The notes beneath the pieces are model-generated. The model was not told the DNA's origin. It searched no databases and saw only the letters and a list, made by a program, of their open reading frames with translations. A stretch of DNA of 12,340 nt. It comes from Sulfuritalea sp. (GTDB taxonomy: Bacteria > Pseudomonadota > Gammaproteobacteria > Burkholderiales > Rhodocyclaceae). The position numbers and the translations under genes are program-made. Below, in pieces: positions 6,657 to 12,340 of this stretch (the stretch's first letter is position 1; every line of letters starts with the position of its first letter). The stretch covers positions 1-12,340 of the forward strand of contig JALNYT010000017.1 of the NCBI GenBank assembly GCA_023229685.1, in the 5' to 3' direction.

Positions 6657-7169
6657 ATGCAAGGAACACCCCTCCATTTGGCGAGAGCTTTTCTGCTCGC
6701 CGGCCTGCTGATCGTCCCCTGTGCCCATGCCGACGAGCCCATTGTGGTTCCGCCGCCATTGCAGGTGTCCTTCGTCGATAGGGCCACGGCGACGGCGCAG
6801 GATGCGATAGATCAGGCCATGGATCTGCTCGGTATCCGCTATCGTCGCGGTGGCAGTTCGCCGGAAGCGGGCTTCGATTGTTCCGGTTTCGTCAGCCATG
6901 TTTTCCGTGAAGGCCTTGGCCTGATACTGCCGCGCAGTTCGAAGGAAATGAGCAAGGCAGGACAGGAAATCAGTCGCGACGAACTCCGCCCCGGCGACCT
7001 GGTCTTCTTCAACACCATGCGTCATGCCTTTTCCCATGTCGGCATCTATCTGGGCGACAACCAGTTCGTCCATGCCCCGCGTACCGGCGGTCGCGTCCGC
7101 ATCGAGGATCTGCGCAACGGCTACTGGAGGAAGCGATTCAACGGCGGGCGCCGCGTCAATCTGGACTAG
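6657..7169 (+). CDS. Exported NlpC/P60 cell-wall peptidase
   Basis: A 170-residue protein with an N-terminal signal peptide: a hydrophobic stretch FLLAGLLIV at about 12-20 and an AHA cleavage site after residue 25. The NlpC/P60 domain follows (about 45-165). The catalytic cysteine is Cys75 in DCSGFVSHVF, the first histidine is His127 in FSHVGIYLG, and the third polar residue is His139 in FVHAPRTGG. Family members hydrolyse peptide bonds in peptidoglycan stems, usually D-Glu to diamino acid bonds, in the periplasm. The length is that of a minimal single-domain hydrolase with no SH3 or LysM binding module, so targeting must come from elsewhere. The PC pair in VPCAHA is not a lipobox, so a soluble periplasmic product is expected. 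There is no ribosome binding site at normal spacing, which fits a leaderless mRNA. Substrate and partners are not indicated. Confidence 0.93.
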   Translation: MQGTPLHLARAFLLAGLLIVPCAHADEPIVVPPPLQVSFVDRATATAQDAIDQAMDLLGIRYRRGGSSPEAGFDCSGFVSHVFREGLGLILPRSSKEMSKAGQEISRDELRPGDLVFFNTMRHAFSHVGIYLGDNQFVHAPRTGGRVRIEDLRNGYWRKRFNGGRRVNLD

Positions 7170-7248
7170 CCAGACACAGCACAGCATTGTTCGCCGCCGC
7201 GAAACAAACAATTCCAGGGGCGCCATTTCGGATCGTGAGGAATGCTCC

Positions 7249-7254
7249 TATAGT
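7249..7254 (+). promoter_or_regulatory. Possible -10 box for the CDGSH gene
   Basis: TATAGT lies 33 nt before the ATG of the CDGSH gene, in the context CTCCTATAGTGGG. No convincing -35 hexamer stands 16-18 nt upstream. It suggests the CDGSH gene has its own transcript rather than depending on the NlpC/P60 gene. Confidence 0.45.
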
Positions 7255-7287
7255 GGGCCTTCCCCCCAATGAGATCCGGAGAACAAT

Positions 7288-7527
7288 ATGTCCAAGCCAG
7301 AAATTGCAGCAAAATCGCCTTTTGCAGTCGCCGTGGAGAAAGGCAAGGATTACTACTGGTGCGCCTGCGGCAAGAGCAAGTCTCAGCCGTTTTGTGACGG
7401 CAGTCACAAAGGCTCGGAATTTACTCCGGTCAAGTACACCGCCGCAGAGAGCAAGACCGTGTATTTTTGCGGCTGCAAACAGAGTGCCAACGGCGCCCTG
7501 TGCGACGGCACCCATAAATCGCTCTGA
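7288..7527 (+). CDS. Small dual CDGSH iron-sulfur protein
   Basis: A 79-residue soluble protein with two CDGSH (mitoNEET-type) motifs. The first is CACGKSKSQPFCDGSH, with ligands Cys25, Cys27, Cys36 and His40. The second is CGCKQSANGALCDGTH, with Cys61, Cys63, Cys72 and His76. Each should bind a [2Fe-2S] cluster with three cysteines and one histidine, a labile, redox-active type. The second motif has Ala where the usual Pro precedes the third cysteine. Tandem CDGSH proteins are widespread in bacteria and fold as a pseudo-dimer within one chain. Roles in cluster transfer or electron transfer are proposed for the family but not settled. GGAG lies 7 nt before the ATG. The gene precedes aat-bpt by 87 nt on the same strand; co-transcription is possible but not shown. 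Confidence 0.93.
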   Translation: MSKPEIAAKSPFAVAVEKGKDYYWCACGKSKSQPFCDGSHKGSEFTPVKYTAAESKTVYFCGCKQSANGALCDGTHKSL

Positions 7528-7614
7528 CAGCGTCCCCCGATCGCGGCGTCGAGTGGCACTGGTGAAACCCGGTTCGCTCGATATCGACCACGGCCTTGCC
7601 TTGCCGCAGGGCCG

Positions 7615-8331
7615 ATGATTCCCTGGCTGCCAGAGGAAGCAGCATTCCCTACGCTTGACACGGCGCTGGCCGAGCCCAACGGCCTGCTCGCGGCGGGCGG
7701 CGACCTGAGCCCGCAGCGGCTGCTCGCCGCCTATCGGCGCGGCATTTTCCCATGGTACTCGGCGGGCGAACCCATCCTGTGGTGGAGCCCCGATCCGCGC
7801 ATGGTACTGTTTCCCGACGAACTGAAAATATCCCGTTCGCTGGCGAAAACCCTGCGCAATGCAAGCTATGAAATACGCCTCGATACGGCTTTTGGCGACG
7901 TCGTGCGTGCCTGCGGCAGCCAGCCCCGGGAAGGCCAGCCGGGAACCTGGATCACCCCGGAAATGCAGGCAGCCTATCGCGCTCTCCATCGACTCGGTTA
8001 TGCCCACAGCGTGGAAACCTGGATCGAGGGCAGGCTCGCCGGCGGACTCTATGGCGTTGCGATCGGCCGGGCCTTCTATGGCGAATCGATGTTCAGCGCT
8101 GCGCGTGATGCATCAAAAATTGCACTCGTCCATTTATGCGCTCACCTCAAGCAGCGCAGATTCGGCATAATCGACTGCCAGATGGAAACCAGACACCTCA
8201 CCTCTCTCGGTGCCCGACCGATCCCCCGCCGCGAATTTGCCGCGCGGCTGGATGATTTGTGCGCGCAGGGCGATGCCCCGGGACACTGGCCGGCCACGGC
8301 CATGGACGGTCATTTCAGGCGTCACCCATGA
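7615..8331 (+). CDS. aat: Leucyl/phenylalanyl-tRNA--protein transferase
   Basis: Cytoplasmic enzyme that moves Leu or Phe from aminoacyl-tRNA onto proteins with N-terminal Arg or Lys, creating degrons recognised by ClpS for ClpAP. The 238-residue length matches the E. coli enzyme. Family blocks are all present: LLAAGGDLSPQRLLAAYRRG (23-42) followed by IFPW, WWSPDPR (56-62), TWITPEM (111-117), YGESMFS (155-161) and IDCQMETRHLTSLGA (186-200). Glu157, Asp187 and Gln189 align with the E. coli residues Glu156, Asp186 and Gln188 discussed for catalysis. The start at 7615 (MIPWLPEE) is the usual N-terminus, but the ribosome site is weak (CAGGG). The stop codon overlaps the start of bpt as ATGA, so bpt translation is probably coupled to it. 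Confidence 0.97.
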   Translation: MIPWLPEEAAFPTLDTALAEPNGLLAAGGDLSPQRLLAAYRRGIFPWYSAGEPILWWSPDPRMVLFPDELKISRSLAKTLRNASYEIRLDTAFGDVVRACGSQPREGQPGTWITPEMQAAYRALHRLGYAHSVETWIEGRLAGGLYGVAIGRAFYGESMFSAARDASKIALVHLCAHLKQRRFGIIDCQMETRHLTSLGARPIPRREFAARLDDLCAQGDAPGHWPATAMDGHFRRHP

Positions 8332-9056
8332 CCCATCTGCGCGATCTGCCGCCTTTCCCGCTGTTGCAGTTCTATGCCACGGCGCCTTACGGTTGCTCCT
8401 ACCTGCCGGGGCGCATTGCCCGCTCCCAGGTTGCAACGCCCACCCACCTGATCGACAGCGCCACCTACAGCGAACTGGTGCGCGCCGGATTTCGCCGCAG
8501 CGGCGTGTTCACCTATCGTCCGTATTGCGATGCCTGTCACGAATGCCAGCCGGTGCGGCTCAACGTGACCGAGTTCGCGCCCAATCGCAGTCAGCGCCGC
8601 GCCCTGACACAGCACGCGGCGCTCACCGCGCGCGAATGCAGCCTGACGTTTCGCGAGGAGCACTACCAGCTCTACCAGCGCTATCAGGCGGCGCGTCATT
8701 CCGGCGGCGGCATGGATCAGGACAGCCGCGACCAATATGCCCACTTCCTGCTGCAAACCCATGTCGACAGCCGGCTGGTCGAGTTCCGCGAAGAAGGCGT
8801 GCTGCGCGTCGTCAGCATCATCGACGTGCTGGGCGACGGGCTCTCGTCCGTGTATACCTTCTATGACCCGGACATCCCGAATGCCAGCTATGGCACCTTC
8901 GCCATCCTTTGGCAGATCGCGCAGTGCCAGCATGTCGGCCTGCCCTGGCTGTATCTCGGCTACTGGATTCGCGACAGCCGCAAGATGACCTACAAGGCCC
9001 GGTTCCGCCCACTCGAAGCGCTGCGCCACGGCGTGTGGCAGCCGATAGAGGAGTAG
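8328..9056 (+). CDS. bpt: Aspartate/glutamate leucyltransferase
   Basis: Bacterial homologue of eukaryotic ATE1. It transfers Leu from Leu-tRNA onto proteins with N-terminal Asp or Glu, making them ClpS targets; this activity was shown for the Vibrio vulnificus protein. The 242-residue product has the N-terminal ATE domain with Cys23 (YGCSYLPG) and Cys67, Cys70 and Cys73 in PYCDACHECQPVR. The C-terminal GNAT-like domain has LSSVYTFYDPD (172-182), YLGYWI (209-214) and YKARFRPLE (222-230). The cysteine set resembles the Fe-S-binding region described for ATE1; whether this protein binds a cluster is unknown. The start chosen is the ATG at 8328, overlapping the aat stop by 4 nt. It starts MTHLRDLPPFPLLQFY, the family N-terminus. 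An upstream in-frame start at 8259 lies inside aat and is not supported. Confidence 0.95.
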   Translation: MTHLRDLPPFPLLQFYATAPYGCSYLPGRIARSQVATPTHLIDSATYSELVRAGFRRSGVFTYRPYCDACHECQPVRLNVTEFAPNRSQRRALTQHAALTARECSLTFREEHYQLYQRYQAARHSGGGMDQDSRDQYAHFLLQTHVDSRLVEFREEGVLRVVSIIDVLGDGLSSVYTFYDPDIPNASYGTFAILWQIAQCQHVGLPWLYLGYWIRDSRKMTYKARFRPLEALRHGVWQPIEE

Positions 9057-9058
9057 CA

Positions 9059-9089
9059 CCGCCTCAGAAGTCGGCGCTGGCAACACGGT
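9059..9089 (+). repeat. Short repeat, copy 1 (after bpt)
   Basis: The stretch CCGCCTCA, one extra G, then AAGTCGGCGCTGGC, followed four bases later by ACGGT, lies 2 nt after the bpt stop. It recurs with a single-base indel after fabI at 12128. It occupies the 52-nt gap between the convergent bpt and solute-binding-protein genes. No strong hairpin or U-run is present. Confidence 0.6.
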
Positions 9090-9108
9090 GACGGAAGCCA
9101 CCTGACAC

Positions 9109-11250
9109 CTAACGAGCGGTCGCCGTCTCGCGCCGCCGATAGCCGCGCCACGCCGGCCATATTGCCACGCCGAGCACCAGCACCAGCAGCAGCACCGGCC
9201 AGACCACCGGGTGATTCCACTCGGCTCGGCGTTGTTCGCGCAAGGCGGCGTCCACGCGCTGATACTTGAGCGTGTTGTGGCCGACCTTGCTCGGCTTTGT
9301 ATTGGTCAGCCAGGCATGGCGCAAGGTGTAATCCTTCGGGTGAAAGCCCCAGATCCAGGGAGCATCCTGACGCAGGATCGCAGTCATGCGATCGATCAGT
9401 TGCTGACGCTCCGCGCCGCTTTCCATCGCCTTCATGCGCTCGAACAGCCGGTCGTATTCCGGGTTGTCGTAGTTGGCTGCGTTCTCGCCGCTATGCTTCA
9501 CCTTGCCCTGCTTGCCGTAGAGCAGAAACATGAAGTTCTCGGGATCGGGGTAGTCCGCGTTCCAGCCGAAATAGAAGAGTTGCACCGCACCCTTGCGCAC
9601 CTTTTCCTGGAAGCGGTTGTAGTCGGTGCTGCGCACTACCAGTTGCGTATCGATCTTGGCGAACTGCTTGTTGAGCCAGTCGATGCGCGCCTTGGCGCCG
9701 ACACCAGTGGCCGTGGTATCGAGATTGATCACCAGCGGCTCGCCAGTTTTGGCATCACGTCCGTTGGGCCAGCCGGCCTCGGCCAGCAAACGCTTGGCTT
9801 CGGCGATCGACTTGCGCCGGGCTTGGCCATCGACCCAGTCATACACGTGGGGATTGATGCCTGCGGCGCCGTCGCGGTAACCGAAAATGCCTGGCGGAAT
9901 CGGTCCCTGAGCCGCAACGCCGCGACCATTCTGGAAAATCGAAATGAACTCCTCCTGATCAACGGCGATCGAAATCGCCTGACGCAGTTTGCGCGCGCTT
10001 TCCGCCGTTTTTGGATCGCTGCCGCCAACCAGCGGGTCGAGCCAGTTGAAACCCATGTACATGCTCGAGGTCGCCACCGAGGTGGTCAGCACGATGCCCT
10101 GCGCGCGCATGTCGTCTGACAGGGTGATCTCGCCCGCCGTCACCTGCACGGCCTGGTCAAAGGCGTCCGAAGAAATGCCGGACGCATCGTAATAACCCTG
10201 CAGAAATTTGTTCCAGTAAGGAATCTGCTCTTTCTCGCGGGTGAACACCACCTTGTCGATAAACGGCAGCCGCTGGCCGCAATCCTTGAGCAGGCCTTCT
10301 TTCGCGTCCTCCGGCTCACCTTCGCAGGGGTAGCGTTCCTGACGAAAATTTGGATTTCTCTCCAGCACCATTCGCGCATTGGGATTGTTCTCCGTCAGCA
10401 TGTAGGGGCCGGTGCCGATCGGATACCAGTCGAGCGTCAGGTTCTTTTCCATCATGCCCGGCTGACTGTGAAACTTGTCCGCTTCCCACGGCATGGGAGC
10501 AAAGAAGGGCATCGCCAGCCAGTAGAGAAACTGCGGGTACTTGCCCTTGACGCGTATCCGGTAGCGGTAGCGGTCGATGACCTCGGCGCCTTCAAGACGG
10601 TGCTCGCGCAAATCAATCCACGGCTTGTCCTTCTCTGCCTTCAAGCGCTTGGCGAAATCGCCCAGACCAACCACGTAGTCGTCCATCAAACCGAAGATCG
10701 GCGAATGCAGTCGCGGATGCGCCAGTCGCTTCAGGCCATAGACGTAGTCCGCGGCCGTCAGTTCCCGCGTGTCACGCTGGGCAAAATCGGCCAAGGTATT
10801 GATGCCGGCCAGTTGCTCGGCCGACAGCGAGTGATAGGCATATTCGCCGGTCGCCGTGCGGGCAAAGGCCGGATGCGGCTGGTAGCGGATTCCGGGCTTC
10901 AGCGTGATCACATAGTCGGTGAAGGCGATCTTCGCCGCATCGGCGCTGTCCGCCAACACGCGTCCCTGTGCATCGACATAGCGCGGCTGTGGTACTGCCT
11001 CGACGGTGGCGGGGATCAGTGTGTAGGGACGCTTCAGATAGTGATATTGCAACGGCGGCTCGTAAATCTGCCCCGTAAAAGTGATCTCATCCTCGCTGTA
11101 CGACTGGACCGGATCGAGATGCTTGGGCCGCTCCGTGAACGCGCTGTACACAATGTTCTTGCCGCGATCCGCCGCCGGGTAGGGATCATTCCAGGCACTG
11201 CCGCAGGCGCTCAGCAGCAGAAAAAAAAGGCAGGGGAATACGCTACGCAT
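9109..11250 (-). CDS. Family-5 extracellular solute-binding lipoprotein with C-terminal membrane helix
   Basis: A 713-residue protein of the peptide/oligopeptide (DppA/OppA) binding family used by ABC importers. The N-terminus MRSVFPCLFFLLLSACGS is a lipoprotein signal peptide with lipobox LSAC (Cys16). Family features follow: RPKHLDPVQSYSEDE near the start, LTAADYVYGLKRL, WYPIGTGPYML, then LRQAISIAVDQEEFI and AEAKRLLAEAGWP in the second lobe, and FYFGWNADYPDPENF near the end. It is about 170 residues longer than E. coli OppA. Residues about 682-700 form a hydrophobic helix (WPVLLLVLVLGVAIW) followed by the basic tail RGYRRRE, predicting inner-membrane anchoring. The start at 11250 puts the signal peptide first; an open frame to 11295 adds residues that would mask it. 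No good ribosome site is seen. No permease or ATPase gene is in the window. The ligand is unknown, probably a peptide. Confidence 0.9.
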   Translation of the reverse strand: MRSVFPCLFFLLLSACGSAWNDPYPAADRGKNIVYSAFTERPKHLDPVQSYSEDEITFTGQIYEPPLQYHYLKRPYTLIPATVEAVPQPRYVDAQGRVLADSADAAKIAFTDYVITLKPGIRYQPHPAFARTATGEYAYHSLSAEQLAGINTLADFAQRDTRELTAADYVYGLKRLAHPRLHSPIFGLMDDYVVGLGDFAKRLKAEKDKPWIDLREHRLEGAEVIDRYRYRIRVKGKYPQFLYWLAMPFFAPMPWEADKFHSQPGMMEKNLTLDWYPIGTGPYMLTENNPNARMVLERNPNFRQERYPCEGEPEDAKEGLLKDCGQRLPFIDKVVFTREKEQIPYWNKFLQGYYDASGISSDAFDQAVQVTAGEITLSDDMRAQGIVLTTSVATSSMYMGFNWLDPLVGGSDPKTAESARKLRQAISIAVDQEEFISIFQNGRGVAAQGPIPPGIFGYRDGAAGINPHVYDWVDGQARRKSIAEAKRLLAEAGWPNGRDAKTGEPLVINLDTTATGVGAKARIDWLNKQFAKIDTQLVVRSTDYNRFQEKVRKGAVQLFYFGWNADYPDPENFMFLLYGKQGKVKHSGENAANYDNPEYDRLFERMKAMESGAERQQLIDRMTAILRQDAPWIWGFHPKDYTLRHAWLTNTKPSKVGHNTLKYQRVDAALREQRRAEWNHPVVWPVLLLVLVLGVAIWPAWRGYRRRETATAR

Positions 11251-11279
11251 GACGGCGAGTTTAGCTGATCCGCTATAAT
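11249..11279 (+). promoter_or_regulatory. Promoter of fabI
   Basis: TATAAT (11274-11279) in the context CCGCTATAATCCGCC is a typical betaproteobacterial -10 box. A partial -35 match, ATGACG (11249-11254), stands 19 nt upstream. Transcription would start about 25 nt before the fabI ATG. The 59-bp gap is shared with the divergent solute-binding-protein gene, whose start codon overlaps the proposed -35 box. Confidence 0.7.
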
Positions 11280-11309
11280 CCGCCGCTGGATTCAACCAAG
11301 GAAGAAGCG

Positions 11310-12110
11310 ATGGGATTTCTCGCTGGCAAACGCATTCTGATCACCGGTCTGATCTCCCACCGTTCCATCGCTTACGGCATCGCCAAGGCCTGCCACCGCG
11401 AAGGCGCCGATCTCGCCTTCACCTACCAGAACGACCGTGTCCGCGATCGCATGGCCAAATTCGCCGAGGAATTCGGCTCCAAGGCGATATTCCCTTGCGA
11501 TGTCGCCGAAGACGCTGAAATCGACGCTGTCTTCGTCGAACTGGCGAAACACTGGGATGGACTCGACGGCCTGGTGCATTCCATCGCCTTCGCCCCCAAC
11601 GAAGCGATCGAAGGAGACTTCCTCGAAGGCATCTCGCGCGAGTCATTCCGCATCGCACACGATGTGTCGTCATACAGCTACCCCGCCCTGGCGAAGGCCG
11701 CCCGCCCGCTGCTGCTGAAGGGCAACAACCCGTCGCTGCTGGCGCTGACTTATCTCGGCGCGGTCCGTACCATGCCCAACTACAACACCATGGGTCTGGC
11801 CAAGGCCAGCCTCGAAGCGGCGACCCGCTATCTGGCGTTCTGCCTCGGCCCGCAGGGCATCCGCGCCAACGCCCTCTCCGCCGGCCCGATCAAGACCCTG
11901 GCCGCCTCCGGCATCGGCAACTTTGGCAAGTTGCTGGCCTACAACGCGCATCACGCCCCGCTCCGCCGCAATGTAACCATCGACGAAGTCGGCAACGCCG
12001 CCGCATTCCTGCTGTCCGATCTTGCCAGTGGCATCACCGGCGAGATTTTGTACGTCGATGGCGGCACGCATACCACTGCCATGGGCAACGCGGACCCGCT
12101 ACCGGGATAG
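11310..12110 (+). CDS. fabI: Enoyl-[acyl-carrier-protein] reductase (NADH), FabI
   Basis: Cytoplasmic short-chain dehydrogenase/reductase that performs the last reduction in each cycle of type II fatty acid synthesis. The 266-residue protein begins MGFLAGKRILITGLISHRSIAYGIA, the FabI form of the dinucleotide-binding loop. CDVAEDAEI (63-71) and HSIAFAP (90-96) follow. The active site is TYLGAVRTMPNYNTMGLAKA, with Tyr148, Tyr158 and Lys165 matching Tyr146, Tyr156 and Lys163 of E. coli. The end ITGEILYVDGG is also standard. Position 93, where E. coli has a glycine important for triclosan binding, is Ala; S. aureus FabI, which is sensitive, also has Ala there, so resistance should not be inferred. 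AAGGAAG lies about 7 nt before the ATG. It appears to be a single-gene unit with its own promoter. A short repeat and a small hairpin follow it. Confidence 0.97.
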   Translation: MGFLAGKRILITGLISHRSIAYGIAKACHREGADLAFTYQNDRVRDRMAKFAEEFGSKAIFPCDVAEDAEIDAVFVELAKHWDGLDGLVHSIAFAPNEAIEGDFLEGISRESFRIAHDVSSYSYPALAKAARPLLLKGNNPSLLALTYLGAVRTMPNYNTMGLAKASLEAATRYLAFCLGPQGIRANALSAGPIKTLAASGIGNFGKLLAYNAHHAPLRRNVTIDEVGNAAAFLLSDLASGITGEILYVDGGTHTTAMGNADPLPG

Positions 12111-12127
12111 CGCGAGTCTGTCGCAAG

Positions 12128-12157
12128 CCGCCTCAAAGTCGGCGCTGGCGGGACGGT
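12128..12157 (+). repeat. Short repeat, copy 2 (after fabI)
   Basis: CCGCCTCA followed directly by AAGTCGGCGCTGGC, then ACGGT after three more bases. It matches copy 1 at 9059 except for one missing G and the short spacer. It lies 17 nt after the fabI stop, in the same orientation relative to its upstream gene as copy 1 has to bpt. Confidence 0.6.
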
Positions 12158-12182
12158 AATTCCTGGTGTTGCAGCAATCAAT

Positions 12183-12203
12183 GCGATGTCCAGCCCACAT
12201 CGC
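12183..12203 (+). other. Hairpin downstream of fabI
   Basis: GCGATGT (12183-12189) and ACATCGC (12197-12203) form a perfect 7-bp stem with a 7-nt loop, 72 nt after the fabI stop. No U-run follows on the plus strand, so a classical intrinsic terminator is not supported, but it may mark the 3' end of the fabI mRNA. Confidence 0.4.
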
Positions 12204-12215
12204 CAACCGAGTTCG

Positions 12216-12340
12216 GCCTATTCTGTTGAAAAAGTCGGTTTTATTTTTCCGCGGGTGCGGTTCAACATTCTCGAATTGAAGTCCTGGGCGAGTTGGTTGT
12301 GTGTGTCTGAAGGCGAGGTACCCTCAACCCGCCACTACTC
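12216..12340. mobile_element. Possible insertion-sequence terminal region (element would lie beyond the window)
   Basis: From 12216 the text reads CCTATTCTGTTGAAAAAGTC, then GGTTTTATTTTT. The CTGTTGAAAAAGTCGG string resembles terminal repeats and end regions of some bacterial insertion sequences, as I recall them. I cannot name the family with certainty. There is no coding frame of note from here to the window edge, and no inverted partner in the window. If correct, the transposase would start beyond 12340. Confidence 0.3.

Noticed and set aside
8322..9101. Open frame of 259 codons on the minus strand opposite bpt
   Set aside because: Bpt on the plus strand has conserved motifs throughout; the antisense product resembles nothing and has no ribosome site I could support.
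10468..11268. Open frame of 266 codons on the plus strand opposite the solute-binding protein
   Set aside because: Shadow of the lipoprotein gene; low-complexity composition and overlap with the fabI promoter.
11310..12110. Triclosan resistance from Ala at FabI position 93
   Set aside because: Ala at this place also occurs in triclosan-sensitive FabI such as that of S. aureus, so the residue alone does not support resistance.
1..12340. CRISPR array, prophage, toxin-antitoxin or defence cluster
   Set aside because: I saw no regularly spaced repeats, integrase, phage structural genes or paired small toxin genes; the genes are ordinary housekeeping types.

Overview
The window looks like chromosomal DNA of a GC-rich betaproteobacterium, plausibly of the Rhodocyclales. 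The order inferred is an inference from gene content and protein style: the thrS-infC-rpmI block, PrpE/AcuI, an aat-bpt pair, and bare TATAAT-type -10 boxes. No sequence search was possible. Gene density is high and almost everything is housekeeping or central metabolism. I see no CRISPR array, prophage, toxin-antitoxin pair or recognisable defence system. The only hint of mobile DNA is a possible insertion-sequence end at the extreme right.

Left block (1-2850, minus strand): thrS (threonyl-tRNA synthetase), infC (initiation factor IF-3) and rpmI (ribosomal protein L35, cut by the window edge). This is the classical translation operon, and rplT, pheS and pheT would be expected beyond the left edge. 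Two RNA regions stand out. The thrS leader carries a long perfect hairpin, and the infC-rpmI spacer carries two hairpins. infC must start at a rare AUC codon because an in-frame stop lies just upstream.

Middle (2870-6660): a small SnoaL/NTF2-like protein (plus strand) faces a tRNA-Val(GAC) gene (minus strand) across a shared, two-way terminator. Upstream of the tRNA on the same strand lies the acuI-prpE pair. PrpE makes propionyl-CoA (and possibly acryloyl-CoA) and AcuI reduces acryloyl-CoA to propionyl-CoA, so the two form a short C3-acid assimilation module.

Right-middle (6640-9060, plus strand): an exported NlpC/P60 cell-wall peptidase whose promoter sits so close to its ATG that the mRNA may be leaderless; a small protein with two CDGSH iron-sulfur motifs; and the aat-bpt pair, overlapping by ATGA. 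Aat and Bpt both attach leucine to protein N-termini and so feed the N-degron (ClpS/ClpAP) pathway.

Right end (9060-12340): a large family-5 (peptide/oligopeptide type) solute-binding lipoprotein with an unusual C-terminal membrane helix (minus strand) is divergent from fabI (enoyl-ACP reductase, plus strand). A short repeated motif follows both bpt and fabI. The last 120 bases hold no gene but include a stretch resembling an IS terminal repeat.
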